64,000 bases of DNA from Xanthomonas translucens pv. cerealis (GTDB lineage: Bacteria > Pseudomonadota > Gammaproteobacteria > Xanthomonadales > Xanthomonadaceae), in contig NZ_CP038228.1 in the NCBI RefSeq assembly GCF_006838285.1, forward strand, positions 3,534,001-3,598,000. The letters are read 5' to 3'. Each line of letters begins with the position of its first letter. The stretch's first letter is position 1. The notes under the pieces are model-generated. The model saw only the letters and a list, made by a program, of their open reading frames with translations, did not search any database and was not told the origin of the DNA. A program made the position numbers and the translations under genes. Positions 44,889 through 54,270 of the stretch are shown here, piece after piece.

Positions 44889-47225
44889 TCAATGCTTGGG
44901 CAGCGGCTGCATCGGGTAGTTGTCCGGCGGCGGCGTGCCGAGCAGGTATTGCACGAAGTAATCCCAGCGGCGGCGGGTCACATAGGGGGTGTCGGCCTCG
45001 CCATAGGCGTGCTTGGCGTTGGGTAGCACCAGCATGTCGAAGGTCTTGTTGGCCTTGATCAGCGCGTCGGCCATCAACAGCGACTCGTAGGGCGGGACGT
45101 TGTCGTCCAGGCTGCCGTGCACCAGCATCAGCCGGCCCTTGAGATTGGCGGCGAGCAGCGGATTGGCCTGGTTGTCGTAGCTGCCCTTGCCATCCTTGTC
45201 CACGCTGAGCCGGCCCTGATACTTCTCGCCCCAGTCGTCCTCGTAGTTGCGGTTGTCGTGGTTGCCGCTTTCCGACCAGGCCACCCTGAAGAAGTCCGGG
45301 TAGCGCAGCATCGCGTCGGTGGAGGCGTTGCCGCCGCCGGAGTGGCCCCAGATGCCCACGCGCTGCAGGTCGATCCACGGGTAGCGCTGCCCCAGCTCTT
45401 TCAACCCGGCCACCTGGTCGGGCAAGGTGTTGTCGCCCATGTCGGCGTACCAGGTGTCGTGGAAGGCCTTGGAGCGCCACGGCGTGCCCATGCCGTCGAT
45501 GGCCACGACAATGAATCCCAGTTCGGCCAGCGCCTGGTTGTCGCCATGGCTGGGCAGGAAACTGCGCCCGCGCACCGAGCCGGTCTGCGGGCCGGGATAG
45601 ATGTAGTCGATGATCGGGTACTTCCTGGCCGGGTCGAACTGCGATGGCTTGAACATCAGCCCGTACAGCACGGTCTTGCCGTCGCGCGCCTTTACCGTGA
45701 TCGGCACCGGCGGAACCCAGCCGGCGGCCTGCAGGCGGCCGCTGTCAGCCTTGGCCACGGTGGCGAGGGTGCGGCCGTCGCCGGCCTGGCGCAGCAGCGT
45801 CACCGGCGGCTGCGTGGTGGTGGAGTAGCTGTCGACGAAGCGCTGGCCATCCGGCGACAGGGCGATGCTGTGGTCGGCCGGCTCCGGCGTCAGCAGCTGC
45901 GGCGCGCCGCCGTCCAGGCTCACCTTCCACAACTGCTGGTCGTACGGATCCAGCCCGCGGGTGCGGCCGACGGCGCGGAACCAGGCGCTGCGGGTCTGGG
46001 CATCGACTTTCAGCAATTCGGTGACATTGCCCTCGCCGGTGGTGATGGCACGCTTGGGCTTGCCGGTGGCCAGGTCGTACAGGTACAGCTGGCCCCAGTT
46101 GCTGCGTTCGGAAAACCACACCGCTTCGTTGCGCGCCGGCAGGTAGGCCCAGTTCGCCGCGACCTGGCCGCTTTCGTAGTAGGTCTTGGCGGTTTCGCGG
46201 AACGCGGTGCGGACCGCGCCGGTGGCCGCGTCGGCGATGCGGAACCAGGCATCCTTGTGGTAGCGCGAGGTGGAGACGAACGCAAGGGTTTTGCTGTCCG
46301 GCGCCCACTTCACATCGTCCCAGCCGCCGTCCGGGCCGCAGCTGACGTCGTCGCACAGGGTCGAGCGGTGCTGGTCCGGCGGCATCTGCAGCCGCACCAC
46401 CTTGCGCGTGGGTACGTCCACGATCACCCGTTCGATCATGGTCACCTCCTTGTCGCCGGGCATCGGGTACTTCCACTGCAACAACTCCGGATGCCCCAGT
46501 TTGCTCCTGACCAGGTACATGTCGCCGCTCTTGCGCTGGTCCTGCTGGAACGTGGCGATCTTGCGCGCGTCCGGCGACCACTCCAGGATCGCCGTGTCGC
46601 TGTGCTTCCAGCCGGCGTTGTCGGTGGCGTAGCCGAAGTCCTGCACGCCATCGGTGGTGAGCTGGGTTTCCTTGCCGGAGGCCAGGTCGCGCAGCCACAG
46701 GTTCCAGTCGCGGACGAACGCCTCGGTCTTCTTGTCCGGCGACAAGACGCCCGGCTCGGGCTTGTCCTTGGCGTAGACCTGGCTGCAATGCGCGTCGGCG
46801 TCGCAGAACACCTGGATGTCGCGCACGCTGAAACGGTAGCGGCCATCGGCGGCCAGGCGCAGCGACTTGATCGGCAGGTCGGCCGCGGCCAGCGGCCGCT
46901 CGCTGAGCGCCAGCAAGCTGTTGAGCGCCGCGGCCAGCGCGGCCTGGTCGAACAGCGGCGCACGCTGGCCGCTGACCGCGTCCATCCGCATGAAGTGGTC
47001 GCCGTTTGCGTCGTGATCGACATAGGCGAAATGGGTGGCGTCGAGCCAGTCCACGCGTTCCACCGCATGGTCCAGCAACGGTTGCGTCAGGTGCCCGAGC
47101 GCGCGCTCGGCCCGCGCATAGTCGGCGGCGGTGACGGCCGGCGCCGGCGCGGCGGCGGCGGCCGGCAGGAGGATGGCCAGAAGGACGGCGCCGAGCGAGC
47201 GTGGGACAAGGAGCGGGGAAGGCAT
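44889..47225 (-). CDS. S9 family dipeptidyl peptidase IV
   Basis: A 778-residue serine peptidase that clips Xaa-Pro dipeptides. A signal peptide (LGAVLLAILLPAAAAAPAPA) sends it to the envelope. The N-terminal beta-propeller spans ~50-520 (SPDKKTEAFVRDWNLWLRDL, EWSPDARKIATFQQDQ). The alpha/beta hydrolase domain has Ser629 in GIWGHSGGGNAS, Asp707 in HGSLDDNVPPYE and His739 in LPNAKHAYG. The length matches bacterial DPP IV. The gene is a single unit. Confidence 0.93.
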   Translation of the reverse strand: MPSPLLVPRSLGAVLLAILLPAAAAAPAPAVTAADYARAERALGHLTQPLLDHAVERVDWLDATHFAYVDHDANGDHFMRMDAVSGQRAPLFDQAALAAALNSLLALSERPLAAADLPIKSLRLAADGRYRFSVRDIQVFCDADAHCSQVYAKDKPEPGVLSPDKKTEAFVRDWNLWLRDLASGKETQLTTDGVQDFGYATDNAGWKHSDTAILEWSPDARKIATFQQDQRKSGDMYLVRSKLGHPELLQWKYPMPGDKEVTMIERVIVDVPTRKVVRLQMPPDQHRSTLCDDVSCGPDGGWDDVKWAPDSKTLAFVSTSRYHKDAWFRIADAATGAVRTAFRETAKTYYESGQVAANWAYLPARNEAVWFSERSNWGQLYLYDLATGKPKRAITTGEGNVTELLKVDAQTRSAWFRAVGRTRGLDPYDQQLWKVSLDGGAPQLLTPEPADHSIALSPDGQRFVDSYSTTTQPPVTLLRQAGDGRTLATVAKADSGRLQAAGWVPPVPITVKARDGKTVLYGLMFKPSQFDPARKYPIIDYIYPGPQTGSVRGRSFLPSHGDNQALAELGFIVVAIDGMGTPWRSKAFHDTWYADMGDNTLPDQVAGLKELGQRYPWIDLQRVGIWGHSGGGNASTDAMLRYPDFFRVAWSESGNHDNRNYEDDWGEKYQGRLSVDKDGKGSYDNQANPLLAANLKGRLMLVHGSLDDNVPPYESLLMADALIKANKTFDMLVLPNAKHAYGEADTPYVTRRRWDYFVQYLLGTPPPDNYPMQPLPKH

Positions 47226-47652
47226 GGCGTGGGGGTTCCGGAGCGGACAGGTGCGGGCGACGGGACGCGATCCTTGCGCGGCGTCCGCCGATGCTACGCC
47301 AGGCCCTGCCGGCGCTCCCCTGCCGGAAGTCGTAGTGGCGCACTCACGGTGCCCGCAGCGGCATGCGCTCGCATCCCGTCGGCAGCGCAGTCGCCGCCCG
47401 CCGCGGCATGGACCGGGGCACGGGTGCCGCGGCGGTATCGACCGTTCGCCCGGGACGCATGAACACCAGGCCGTCCTTCACCGGCGTCTCCCTGTGGTGG
47501 CGCAAGCCGCGCGCGGCGCGGCTAGGCGGATGCCGAACCGCGCCTTGCACCGCGGCGGCGCCGTCCGCTTGCACCGCCGTGGCATCGCGCCCCGACCCGA
47601 GCCATGCCCACCCTCGATCGCACAGGGCACTGCGCATGCACGTATCAGCCGC
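47226..47652. other. 427-base stretch without a credible gene
   Basis: This lies upstream of the peptidase gene and after the stop of the large effector-like gene. Open frames on both strands are low-complexity Arg/Ala/Pro and match nothing I know. It marks the left edge of the accessory island; no repeat or attachment site was spotted. Confidence 0.45.
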
Positions 47653-50280
47653 TCAGGCAGCGGGCGCGGCCGTCGCCCCTGCGCCGGCCGCTGCGTCTTC
47701 GCGGATGCGGGCCGCCTGCATTTCGATGGACAGCAAGGTGCCACGCAAATCGGTCGTGTACTGACGGGCCTGCTTCATGCAGAAGTGCGCAAAGCCCGCG
47801 GCACCCGGTTGCGGCGTGATTTCGTTCGCGGTCAGCGCGCCGACCAGGCGCTGTTGCAGCCCTTGCAGCCTGTTTTCCGCACGCGCACGCTGTCTTGCGT
47901 CCGGACTCGCTTGCTCTGTCTCTGCCATGCCCAGCTCTTCGAGCATCAGGCTCACCGTGCGCAGTTGCACTTCGTCGCGCTCCTGCGCTTCACGCAATTG
48001 GGTCGCCAGGCGCAGTTGCGCCTGCTGCTCGGGCGTGTTTTCGCGCTGTGCGTCACCGACCGGATCGGTGCCGGCATCCAGCGGCGGGAGCGTCACCCGC
48101 GCGCTCAGCTTGGTTTGTAGGTACTTCTTCTGTAACTCCAGGCAACATTGCATGTAGTCGATCTGTGGCTTGACCGAGTCCGAGGTTTGCAGCCACTGCG
48201 CCAGTGCGGTTTCGGTCAACGTGTCGGCGTGCTTGGCATAGCTGCGCGCGGCCTTCTCGCCTGCCTGGCGGTGCTTGCCGCTCAACACGGCGCGCCCGTA
48301 AGTCGCACCTGCAAAAAGCGCGGCCTTGGCCCGTTGCGTGAGCGAGGCCTTGTGCGCCGGCTGACCGAGTGCGGTGTGCGCGTCGGTGGAACGCGGCACC
48401 GCACGGTACTGCTTGTTGCGATCGCCGGCACAGCGCTGCAACAACGTTTCCCGCGCTTTCTCCTGGCCGTCGGCACAGGCATGCAGCGCGCTGCGCAGTT
48501 CGAATCCATGCTGCGGCACCACCGGCGTGGTCTCGGCCTCGGGCAACGCCTCGGCCACGGCAGCCGATACCTGATCCGGCCCGGCCGGTTGCGCGGTTGC
48601 CATGGCTACATCGATGGAACCGGACAGCGTACGGTCGTGTTTGCGTCGCTCGCCGGCGCTGCCCTCCACGACCGTCTGCGCTGGCGTTTCCCGATCGGGC
48701 TCGCTGGCGGGCAGTGCACTGCGCAGCCTGGCTGGATCTTGGCTGGCTGGATCTTGGCTGGCTGGATCTTGGCTGGCCGCCGCCGCTGCCTCGGCGGCAG
48801 GAAGCAGGTCGGCCACAGCCAGCAATGCCCGGTCCGCACCCGGCGTGTCCGATGTCTCATAATTGCGATAGCGTTTCTGCCTGCCATGCGCCAGCAGGAA
48901 TTGATGTCCGCCGACGCCCATCGTGGCCGCACCCAGCAGGCCGGCACCGACGATCAACCCGGTACCCACCGGCCCGGTCACGGTGGCGCCGCCGAGCAGC
49001 ACCGCAGCGCTGAGTCCGGTCTTGGCGAGCGTACTGGCGGTGTAGGTGGCGCCGCCGGCAACGAACCCCTTGTTCCAGGCGTTGAAGCTGCCGGCAAAGC
49101 TGCTGCGCTGCTCCAGCTTGGTGCTCAGGAAGTGCTGGTAGCGTTGCGCGTCAGGGCTGAGCTCGCTGGGTTCCAGTTGTTGCAGAAAGCGTTCGACACG
49201 CGCCACATCCGCAACGATGCGCGTTTTCTCCTTGCGCGACTGGTGCAGGAACGCGCCGCCCAGCCCCACGGCCGCAACGCTGGCCAACGGGGCGAGCACG
49301 AAGGTGCTGGAAATACTCGCAGCGGAGGCCGCGCCTGCCGCCGCGGCGCTGTGACCGATCAGGCCTGTGGCCGTGGTGCTTTTGGCGCCGATCGCCAGCC
49401 CGCCCTGCAGTGCGAGCCCTTCCGTCGCCTTGGCGGAGATCACGCTGGCCGACGCCATGGAGGTCAGCGCAATGTGGCCATCGCGGTTGTTGCGTTGTTG
49501 GTGATAAGCCACCGTTTCGATCGCATCGTTCAGGGCATGGATCGCGGTACCTGCCGCAGCCGCAAGCGGGCCGCTCTCCAATGCAGGTTGCAGCAAGGCC
49601 CGCTCCGATTGCAGCTGCTGGCTGCGCTGTCGCAACGCGCTGCGCTGTTCGGAAACCTCGCGCGTTTCCTTGTAGGCGGCGTAGATCGCCAGGCCCGACA
49701 GCGGCAGCATCGCACCGCTGATGCTCAAATTCAGCGCCAGCTCGAAGGTGCCATCCGGTGCGCCCTGTTCGGCCAACGTGTGCAGGATGCCCTCGTGCGT
49801 CTGCTCTTCGATCGGATGCGGCTCCTGGTGGAGCCCGGCATCGGCAGCCGGCCGAGCGTGATCGTGTGCCGGCGCGTGGTCGACGTGCGCGTGTTCGTGA
49901 GGAACGGGCTGCTCGGCTTTCGGGGCAGACTCAGAGTCGCCTGACGGGGGCACCTCGTTGATCAGTTCGGCCGTATTGTCGGCTGTGCCGTGCAAGGGAT
50001 CGGCAAGATATTTGGCGACCACGAAAGCGTCGTAGGCCGCCTCGGCCTCCTGGATATCGGCGACGATGTCCTCGCCGCATTGCCACAGGGACGTGTGGCC
50101 GGCATCCAGCGACGTGTGGCCGACGTCCAGCCGGGCCAGCGTCGGTTTCTTCTTGTTCTTCAGCGCCGCAAGCCCAAACGGCCACCCGTCGGCGACATGC
50201 ACGTCTTTCGGTGCGACGGGCGCTTCCCCGAGCGCAGGAGCGAGCTGGCCGGCAGAACTGTTTTTTTGCTGTATACGCAT
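47653..50280 (-). CDS. 875-residue candidate type III effector, family not recognised
   Basis: The ATG at 50280 sits ~31 bases below the -10 of an HrpX-type promoter. The N-terminus (MRIQQKNSSAGQLAPALGEA) is Ser/Gln/Ala-rich with no signal peptide, as in type III substrates. Residues 53-65 repeat GHTSL twice; ~127-167 are His-rich (VPHEHAHVDHAPAHDHARP). Residues 180-460 hold several Gly/Ala-rich hydrophobic stretches (LSISGAMLPLSGLAIYAAYK, VLAPLASVAAVGLGGAF, AVLLGGATVTGPVGTGLIVG) split by a charged coiled coil (~205-235). Residues ~503-517 are three SQDPA units. The C-terminal third is helical and Gln/Glu-rich. The hydrophobic core suggests membrane insertion. I recognise no catalytic motif. 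The function is open; HrpX control is the firm clue. Confidence 0.72.
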   Translation of the reverse strand: MRIQQKNSSAGQLAPALGEAPVAPKDVHVADGWPFGLAALKNKKKPTLARLDVGHTSLDAGHTSLWQCGEDIVADIQEAEAAYDAFVVAKYLADPLHGTADNTAELINEVPPSGDSESAPKAEQPVPHEHAHVDHAPAHDHARPAADAGLHQEPHPIEEQTHEGILHTLAEQGAPDGTFELALNLSISGAMLPLSGLAIYAAYKETREVSEQRSALRQRSQQLQSERALLQPALESGPLAAAAGTAIHALNDAIETVAYHQQRNNRDGHIALTSMASASVISAKATEGLALQGGLAIGAKSTTATGLIGHSAAAAGAASAASISSTFVLAPLASVAAVGLGGAFLHQSRKEKTRIVADVARVERFLQQLEPSELSPDAQRYQHFLSTKLEQRSSFAGSFNAWNKGFVAGGATYTASTLAKTGLSAAVLLGGATVTGPVGTGLIVGAGLLGAATMGVGGHQFLLAHGRQKRYRNYETSDTPGADRALLAVADLLPAAEAAAAASQDPASQDPASQDPARLRSALPASEPDRETPAQTVVEGSAGERRKHDRTLSGSIDVAMATAQPAGPDQVSAAVAEALPEAETTPVVPQHGFELRSALHACADGQEKARETLLQRCAGDRNKQYRAVPRSTDAHTALGQPAHKASLTQRAKAALFAGATYGRAVLSGKHRQAGEKAARSYAKHADTLTETALAQWLQTSDSVKPQIDYMQCCLELQKKYLQTKLSARVTLPPLDAGTDPVGDAQRENTPEQQAQLRLATQLREAQERDEVQLRTVSLMLEELGMAETEQASPDARQRARAENRLQGLQQRLVGALTANEITPQPGAAGFAHFCMKQARQYTTDLRGTLLSIEMQAARIREDAAAGAGATAAPAA
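48731..48775. repeat. three perfect 15-base tandem repeats in the effector gene
   Basis: GCTGGATCTTGGCTG occurs three times head to tail, coding for SQDPA x3 on the minus strand. Because the unit is a multiple of three, copy number can change without breaking the frame. Confidence 0.95.
50090..50131. repeat. 21-base tandem duplication in the effector gene
   Basis: Two near-identical 21-base units (GACGTGTGGCCGGCATCCAGC and GACGTGTGGCCGACGTCCAGC) encode the repeated GHTSLDA/GHTSLWQ-type heptads near residue 60. In-frame, as the 15-base repeats are. Confidence 0.85.
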
Positions 50281-50310
50281 ACCAGAAACCAAAAATGCTG
50301 GGACGCAACA

Positions 50311-50373
50311 ATGCTGACGCTGCCGGCATAGGGGGGTGCAATCGGTCTGCGAATGTCCCGGTGCCGAAGCGAA
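50311..50373 (-). promoter_or_regulatory. perfect PIP box and -10 element (HrpX-dependent promoter)
   Basis: On the minus strand TTCGC (50373-50369), exactly 15 bases, then TTCGC (50353-50349) match the plant-inducible-promoter consensus TTCGB-N15-TTCGB. After 32 bases comes CAGCAT (50316-50311), which fits the YANNNT -10 expected 30-32 bases away. The ATG of the large effector-like gene is 31 bases further on. Spacing and orientation are all as for known HrpX-regulated effector genes. The stretch 50281-50658 contains nothing else recognisable apart from AT-rich sequence near 50400-50470. Confidence 0.85.
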
Positions 50374-50658
50374 ATGACGCGCCTGCGTTCGGGGCAATAA
50401 TTCATTCCATGTAAATGAATTTGAAGGCCGCGACCAAATAACCTGAATAAACAGATAAATTTTCAGAAACTTATCGGGTTTTCGGCGATGACATGCATGG
50501 ACGGACACTTCATGGTCGAGACCACGCAAAAAACCAGCTAAAGAACCGAGATGATTCACCGATGGTGGGCGATGGCGCCGCCGGCCGCCTTCGCCCACGT
50601 TGGATCGACATCGGAAAAGCCCAAGGGCACTCCCCAACGTCTGCGGATCATTAAATAT

Positions 50659-51381
50659 TCACTCAATCGGCCTGGGCGACGCGCTGCGATACGTTGCGAC
50701 TGTCCTGTAGAGCAAAGCCGCGCGCTCATCCGCGGCGACACGTTCAACGGCACTCAAGCCATGCAACACCGTGCCGGCCGACGCCTGTGCGTCACCCAAC
50801 AAGTAAGCCAGCCGCAGGTAGGCTGCACTCTCGATCAGGTTCTTGTTCTTCGTCTCGGCGCCATACACGGCGGACAGCCCGTAGTACGCATACAGGTTCC
50901 CCGCCGTTGCCGCCTGCCGAAGAATGCCCAGGCCTTCCTGGAAGCGCCCACCCTCGATCGCGGTCTTCTTGCCATAGAGCACGGCTGCGGGTTTGTTGCC
51001 GGCTTGCGCCTGCGCTTTCAACTGCACCAGGCTCATTGGCTCCAGGCGCGCCAGTTCGGCCTGCGTCGGGTAGCCATGCGCCAGCAGCCACTGCGCTTCT
51101 GCCTCGGAATCGGCCACCAGCGGCCCTCTGACCTTGCAGGCATCGGCGTCGCCCTGGCAAAGATACTGGCTGGCATCCTGGTGCTGCGCCGACGCCTGGG
51201 TACGTTCGTGATCGGCTGGATTGGCGGCGGAACGCTGTTCGCTTGCGTCGGCCGGGGAAACGGCCACCTGCGACGGTGGTGTCACCGAAGCGCTGCCAGC
51301 TTCCGGTTTATCTGGTGTTCCACACGCGGCAAGCGCGATGGAAAGTGGGGCAGTGCACAGAATGATGTACTTTCTCATCAC
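50659..51381 (-). CDS. lipoprotein with Sel1-like helical repeats
   Basis: A 240-residue protein. The signal ends in a lipobox (SIALAACGTPDKPEAG; cysteine near 20). A Ser/Pro/Gln linker leads to a helical region with ALARLEP/AAVLYGKKTAIEGG, LGILRQAATAGNLYAYYGL and SAAYLRLAYLLGDAQA, which look like degenerate Sel1/TPR repeats. An AGGTGA ribosome site favours the ATG at 51381 or the next codon. It is downstream of the helicase in the accessory island. A lipoprotein near a type VI lipase could be an immunity protein; that is inference. Confidence 0.75.
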   Translation of the reverse strand: MMRKYIILCTAPLSIALAACGTPDKPEAGSASVTPPSQVAVSPADASEQRSAANPADHERTQASAQHQDASQYLCQGDADACKVRGPLVADSEAEAQWLLAHGYPTQAELARLEPMSLVQLKAQAQAGNKPAAVLYGKKTAIEGGRFQEGLGILRQAATAGNLYAYYGLSAVYGAETKNKNLIESAAYLRLAYLLGDAQASAGTVLHGLSAVERVAADERAALLYRTVATYRSASPRPIE

Positions 51382-51461
51382 TTCACCTAATGGCCAGGCG
51401 TGATACTGGCCGAACCCATTCCACGAAGAGACGATTCAGAACGGGGCGCTCCGACGTTCTT

Positions 51462-54170
51462 TTACGCGCCGAGCGCAGGGCTCGCCCACTGGGCGATGAA
51501 GTCGGCGATTCTCTCTTCGATGCGACTCTCGACCGTGCGCAGACGCAGGATAGCAATGGCGCTTTTCGCAAGAATACCGTTCTTCAGTGCGTCCCGGGCC
51601 AACTGATCGGGCCGGTCATGGGAGCCACCATCGACTTCGATCACTCCCAGGGGGATCTTGCCCACCTTGAAATAGATCACGAAATCGCACCTGGCACGCA
51701 CCATGAAGGCCCGCTCGGGTTGCGTCAAATCCGGGTTGTTCGGTGATGCGACCTGATCCAGCTTGACTTGACCATGACACATCAACGCACGGCATTCTGG
51801 GCCGGATAGCGCCTCGCGCAGCAGTTGCGCGCCTATCTGTTCGGATTTATAGCGTGAATCCTCGGACCGCAAGCGAGCATTCAAGCGCGCCAACGACTGG
51901 TCGTACTCACGGTACAGCAGGTCGAAGGCCGACACCACGGGCGCACGCACGAGATCCTCGTCTCGCGCATAATACGCGACGTAGCGAATCAAAGCCGCGA
52001 TGTGACCATTGTTGCCGGTGAACACCTCGTCGCCCGTCACCAGGGTGAAGCGGTGTTTGGCCCGCGACACTGCCACATTGATCATGCGCGGGTCATCGAC
52101 GAAATTTAGGCGTTTGCGCTCCTGGTTGTAGCGTTTCTTGTCCAGCACGGTGGAGAAGACGATCTCGTCGCACTCCCGGCCCTGGAACTTATGCACGGTG
52201 TCCTTGACGAAATCCGCGGGCAGGCATGTGCCGGAGAGGTTGACCTGTGCCCGGAACGGCGCGATGAAACCACGGCCGTCGCTATCGAGCCCGACGGGCT
52301 CGCCCTCGTCGTCGAGCAGCTTGAGCAGGGAATCCAGCTCCCGCAGGTTGGTGTTCTGGCGGGCGTGATTGCCCTTGGCGGTCACCACAAGGCGCAGCGG
52401 TGCTTCCCCCCTGTCCTCGGTCATCGGCACCAAGGCGTTGTCGTAGAACTGCTGGTTGCAGAACTGAATGATCCTGGGATGGCAGCGGTAATGCTCTTTC
52501 AACAGCGTTCTGGGCAGCGCCTCCTTGAACACGCCGATACACGAATCGAGCAGGCTGTAGCGCTCGCAATCGTAGGCCTCGGCCGGCGCCGGCAGGCCCA
52601 GCACCACGGGGATGTGCGCCAACTGGCGGTTGTCGCCGACCACGATCAGATTCTTCGCGCAGCCCAGCGGCAGGATGCCCGGCACGATGTCCTGCAACGA
52701 GGCCTCGTCGATGATCACGTAGTCAAGAATCGCCCCCGGCGCGATCGAGTTGACGATGGAGTGAGTGCCGCTGCCCAGGATCGGAAAGCGTTGCACAAAG
52801 GCATCGAACTGCTGCTGATACGTCTTGACATCAAAGTTTTCCGATGGCCGCGGTAAATTCTGCAAGTACTGCTTTAAATGGCGCATCGACGCTGTTTTCA
52901 ATTGCTCAAGCGAGACATCAAAATCTCCGCGATTCAGAGAATCGCGGAACGCCTTCAGCTCCGCTTGCTTGTCGCGTAGCGCCTTGTCGTAATAGTGCAT
53001 CTGCAGCGCATGGAACACTGACAGGCGCGCATCGCCCTGAACAAACGGCTTGGTACGGAAGATCCTGAAGTTGAACAACAGCTCGACGCGATCCTTAAGA
53101 CGGATGCGCTGCTCACCCAGATGGGCCAGATAGGCCATCAGGTCTGCGGTCTTGCGCGGCGACAGTCCATACTTGTCCAGCGAGGTGGCCGCCTCCACCC
53201 CGCTGTCTGCCTGCCATTGCTGAAGGTAACGCCGCTCGATGGCCAGCTCGTCGATTTCCACTCGCAATTGCGCCAACCGGTTACGATCGTGCAGATATTG
53301 CTTCAAGCGCGCCAGCAGAGCCTGGATCTCCTTCAGAGGCGGCGCGGACTCGGGTTCGCAGGATGGCCAAGACGGCAGATCGGCGAAGAACTCCTCGCGG
53401 TTGTCCTGGTTGCCGAGTTTGGCGACCAGATAGCCGAGGCCACATTTCTCCAGCTTCTCGTAGACGTTTTCGACAGCCGCATTGTTGTTGGATAGCACCG
53501 CTACCGTCTGTCTACGCAACAGGATATTGGCGAGGATGTTGAGGATGGTCTGGGTCTTGCCGGTTCCGGGCGGGCCTTCGATCACGCTGACCTGCGCGCG
53601 GAACGCTTGCTCGACCGCCGCGAGCTGGCTCTCGTTCAGTCCGAACGGATAGATCAGCCCCTGGCCCGGCGCCAGCGCGCCGTTGCGTCCCGTGCAATAG
53701 GCCTGCAAGGCGGTGTCGGCACTGGCGGGCAGTTTGCCGAGTTGGTGCACGATATTGGCGGCGATTTTGCGGTCGGTCTCCGACTCCGCCTGATCCTGCC
53801 GTGAATTGGCTACAGCAGCGAAATACCGGAAGACCGGCGTGTCCTTCATCGCCGTCGGCGCGGCAAAGCCGATACCGTCCATCTTGTAAATGATGGGCTT
53901 GTCGGTATCCGGATAGTGCACGACTGCGTACCGTTCGCCGTAGATTTTCGCCTTGGCGATGGGCGTGACAACCGTGCTGCCAGACTTGGTCAGCAACATC
54001 CCACTCAGCTCGCGAACGGGAGAGATGCGGCAGTCACTGAGCGGATGTATGGCCTGCCCCCCTTTCAAGTAGGAGCACCTCAGTTGCAGGCCTTCGTCCT
54101 TATCGCTCCAGATCCACCAGTTTCTGATCTCTGCAGTCTTGTCCTTGCCACCCACTTGAATGGAAACCAT
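51462..54170 (-). CDS. SF1 (UPF1/DNA2-like) helicase with C-terminal DUF2726
   Basis: A 902-residue protein. The Walker A motif is EGPPGTGKTQTILNILANIL (~199-206), Walker B DYVIIDEASLQDIVP, motif III VVGDNRQLAHIPVV, motif IV LKEHYRCHPRIIQFCNQQFY, motif V FQGRECDEIVFSTV and motif VI NVAVSRAKHRFTLVTGDE, in helicase order with a long insert between I and II (~290-500). The last ~120 residues form a DUF2726 domain (CDFVIYFKVGKIPLGVIEVD, DGGSHDRPDQLARDALKNG), which belongs to the restriction-endonuclease fold. Such helicase-nuclease fusions occur in defence islands. There is no partner nuclease gene. Activity as anti-phage defence is inferred. Confidence 0.82.
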   Translation of the reverse strand: MVSIQVGGKDKTAEIRNWWIWSDKDEGLQLRCSYLKGGQAIHPLSDCRISPVRELSGMLLTKSGSTVVTPIAKAKIYGERYAVVHYPDTDKPIIYKMDGIGFAAPTAMKDTPVFRYFAAVANSRQDQAESETDRKIAANIVHQLGKLPASADTALQAYCTGRNGALAPGQGLIYPFGLNESQLAAVEQAFRAQVSVIEGPPGTGKTQTILNILANILLRRQTVAVLSNNNAAVENVYEKLEKCGLGYLVAKLGNQDNREEFFADLPSWPSCEPESAPPLKEIQALLARLKQYLHDRNRLAQLRVEIDELAIERRYLQQWQADSGVEAATSLDKYGLSPRKTADLMAYLAHLGEQRIRLKDRVELLFNFRIFRTKPFVQGDARLSVFHALQMHYYDKALRDKQAELKAFRDSLNRGDFDVSLEQLKTASMRHLKQYLQNLPRPSENFDVKTYQQQFDAFVQRFPILGSGTHSIVNSIAPGAILDYVIIDEASLQDIVPGILPLGCAKNLIVVGDNRQLAHIPVVLGLPAPAEAYDCERYSLLDSCIGVFKEALPRTLLKEHYRCHPRIIQFCNQQFYDNALVPMTEDRGEAPLRLVVTAKGNHARQNTNLRELDSLLKLLDDEGEPVGLDSDGRGFIAPFRAQVNLSGTCLPADFVKDTVHKFQGRECDEIVFSTVLDKKRYNQERKRLNFVDDPRMINVAVSRAKHRFTLVTGDEVFTGNNGHIAALIRYVAYYARDEDLVRAPVVSAFDLLYREYDQSLARLNARLRSEDSRYKSEQIGAQLLREALSGPECRALMCHGQVKLDQVASPNNPDLTQPERAFMVRARCDFVIYFKVGKIPLGVIEVDGGSHDRPDQLARDALKNGILAKSAIAILRLRTVESRIEERIADFIAQWASPALGA

Positions 54171-54270
54171 ATGTCCCTTACTCGTTCTAGAACGCCATAC
54201 GAACCAAATCTCACGCCGACGAGCAGATGCCGCTATTCCCCTGATGCTGGAATCATATTTCCATCCTTTC

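Noticed and set aside
47226..47652. Open frames that might be a small gene between the peptidase and the effector-like gene
   Set aside because: Composition and frame are typical of random GC-rich DNA; no ribosome site or family likeness.
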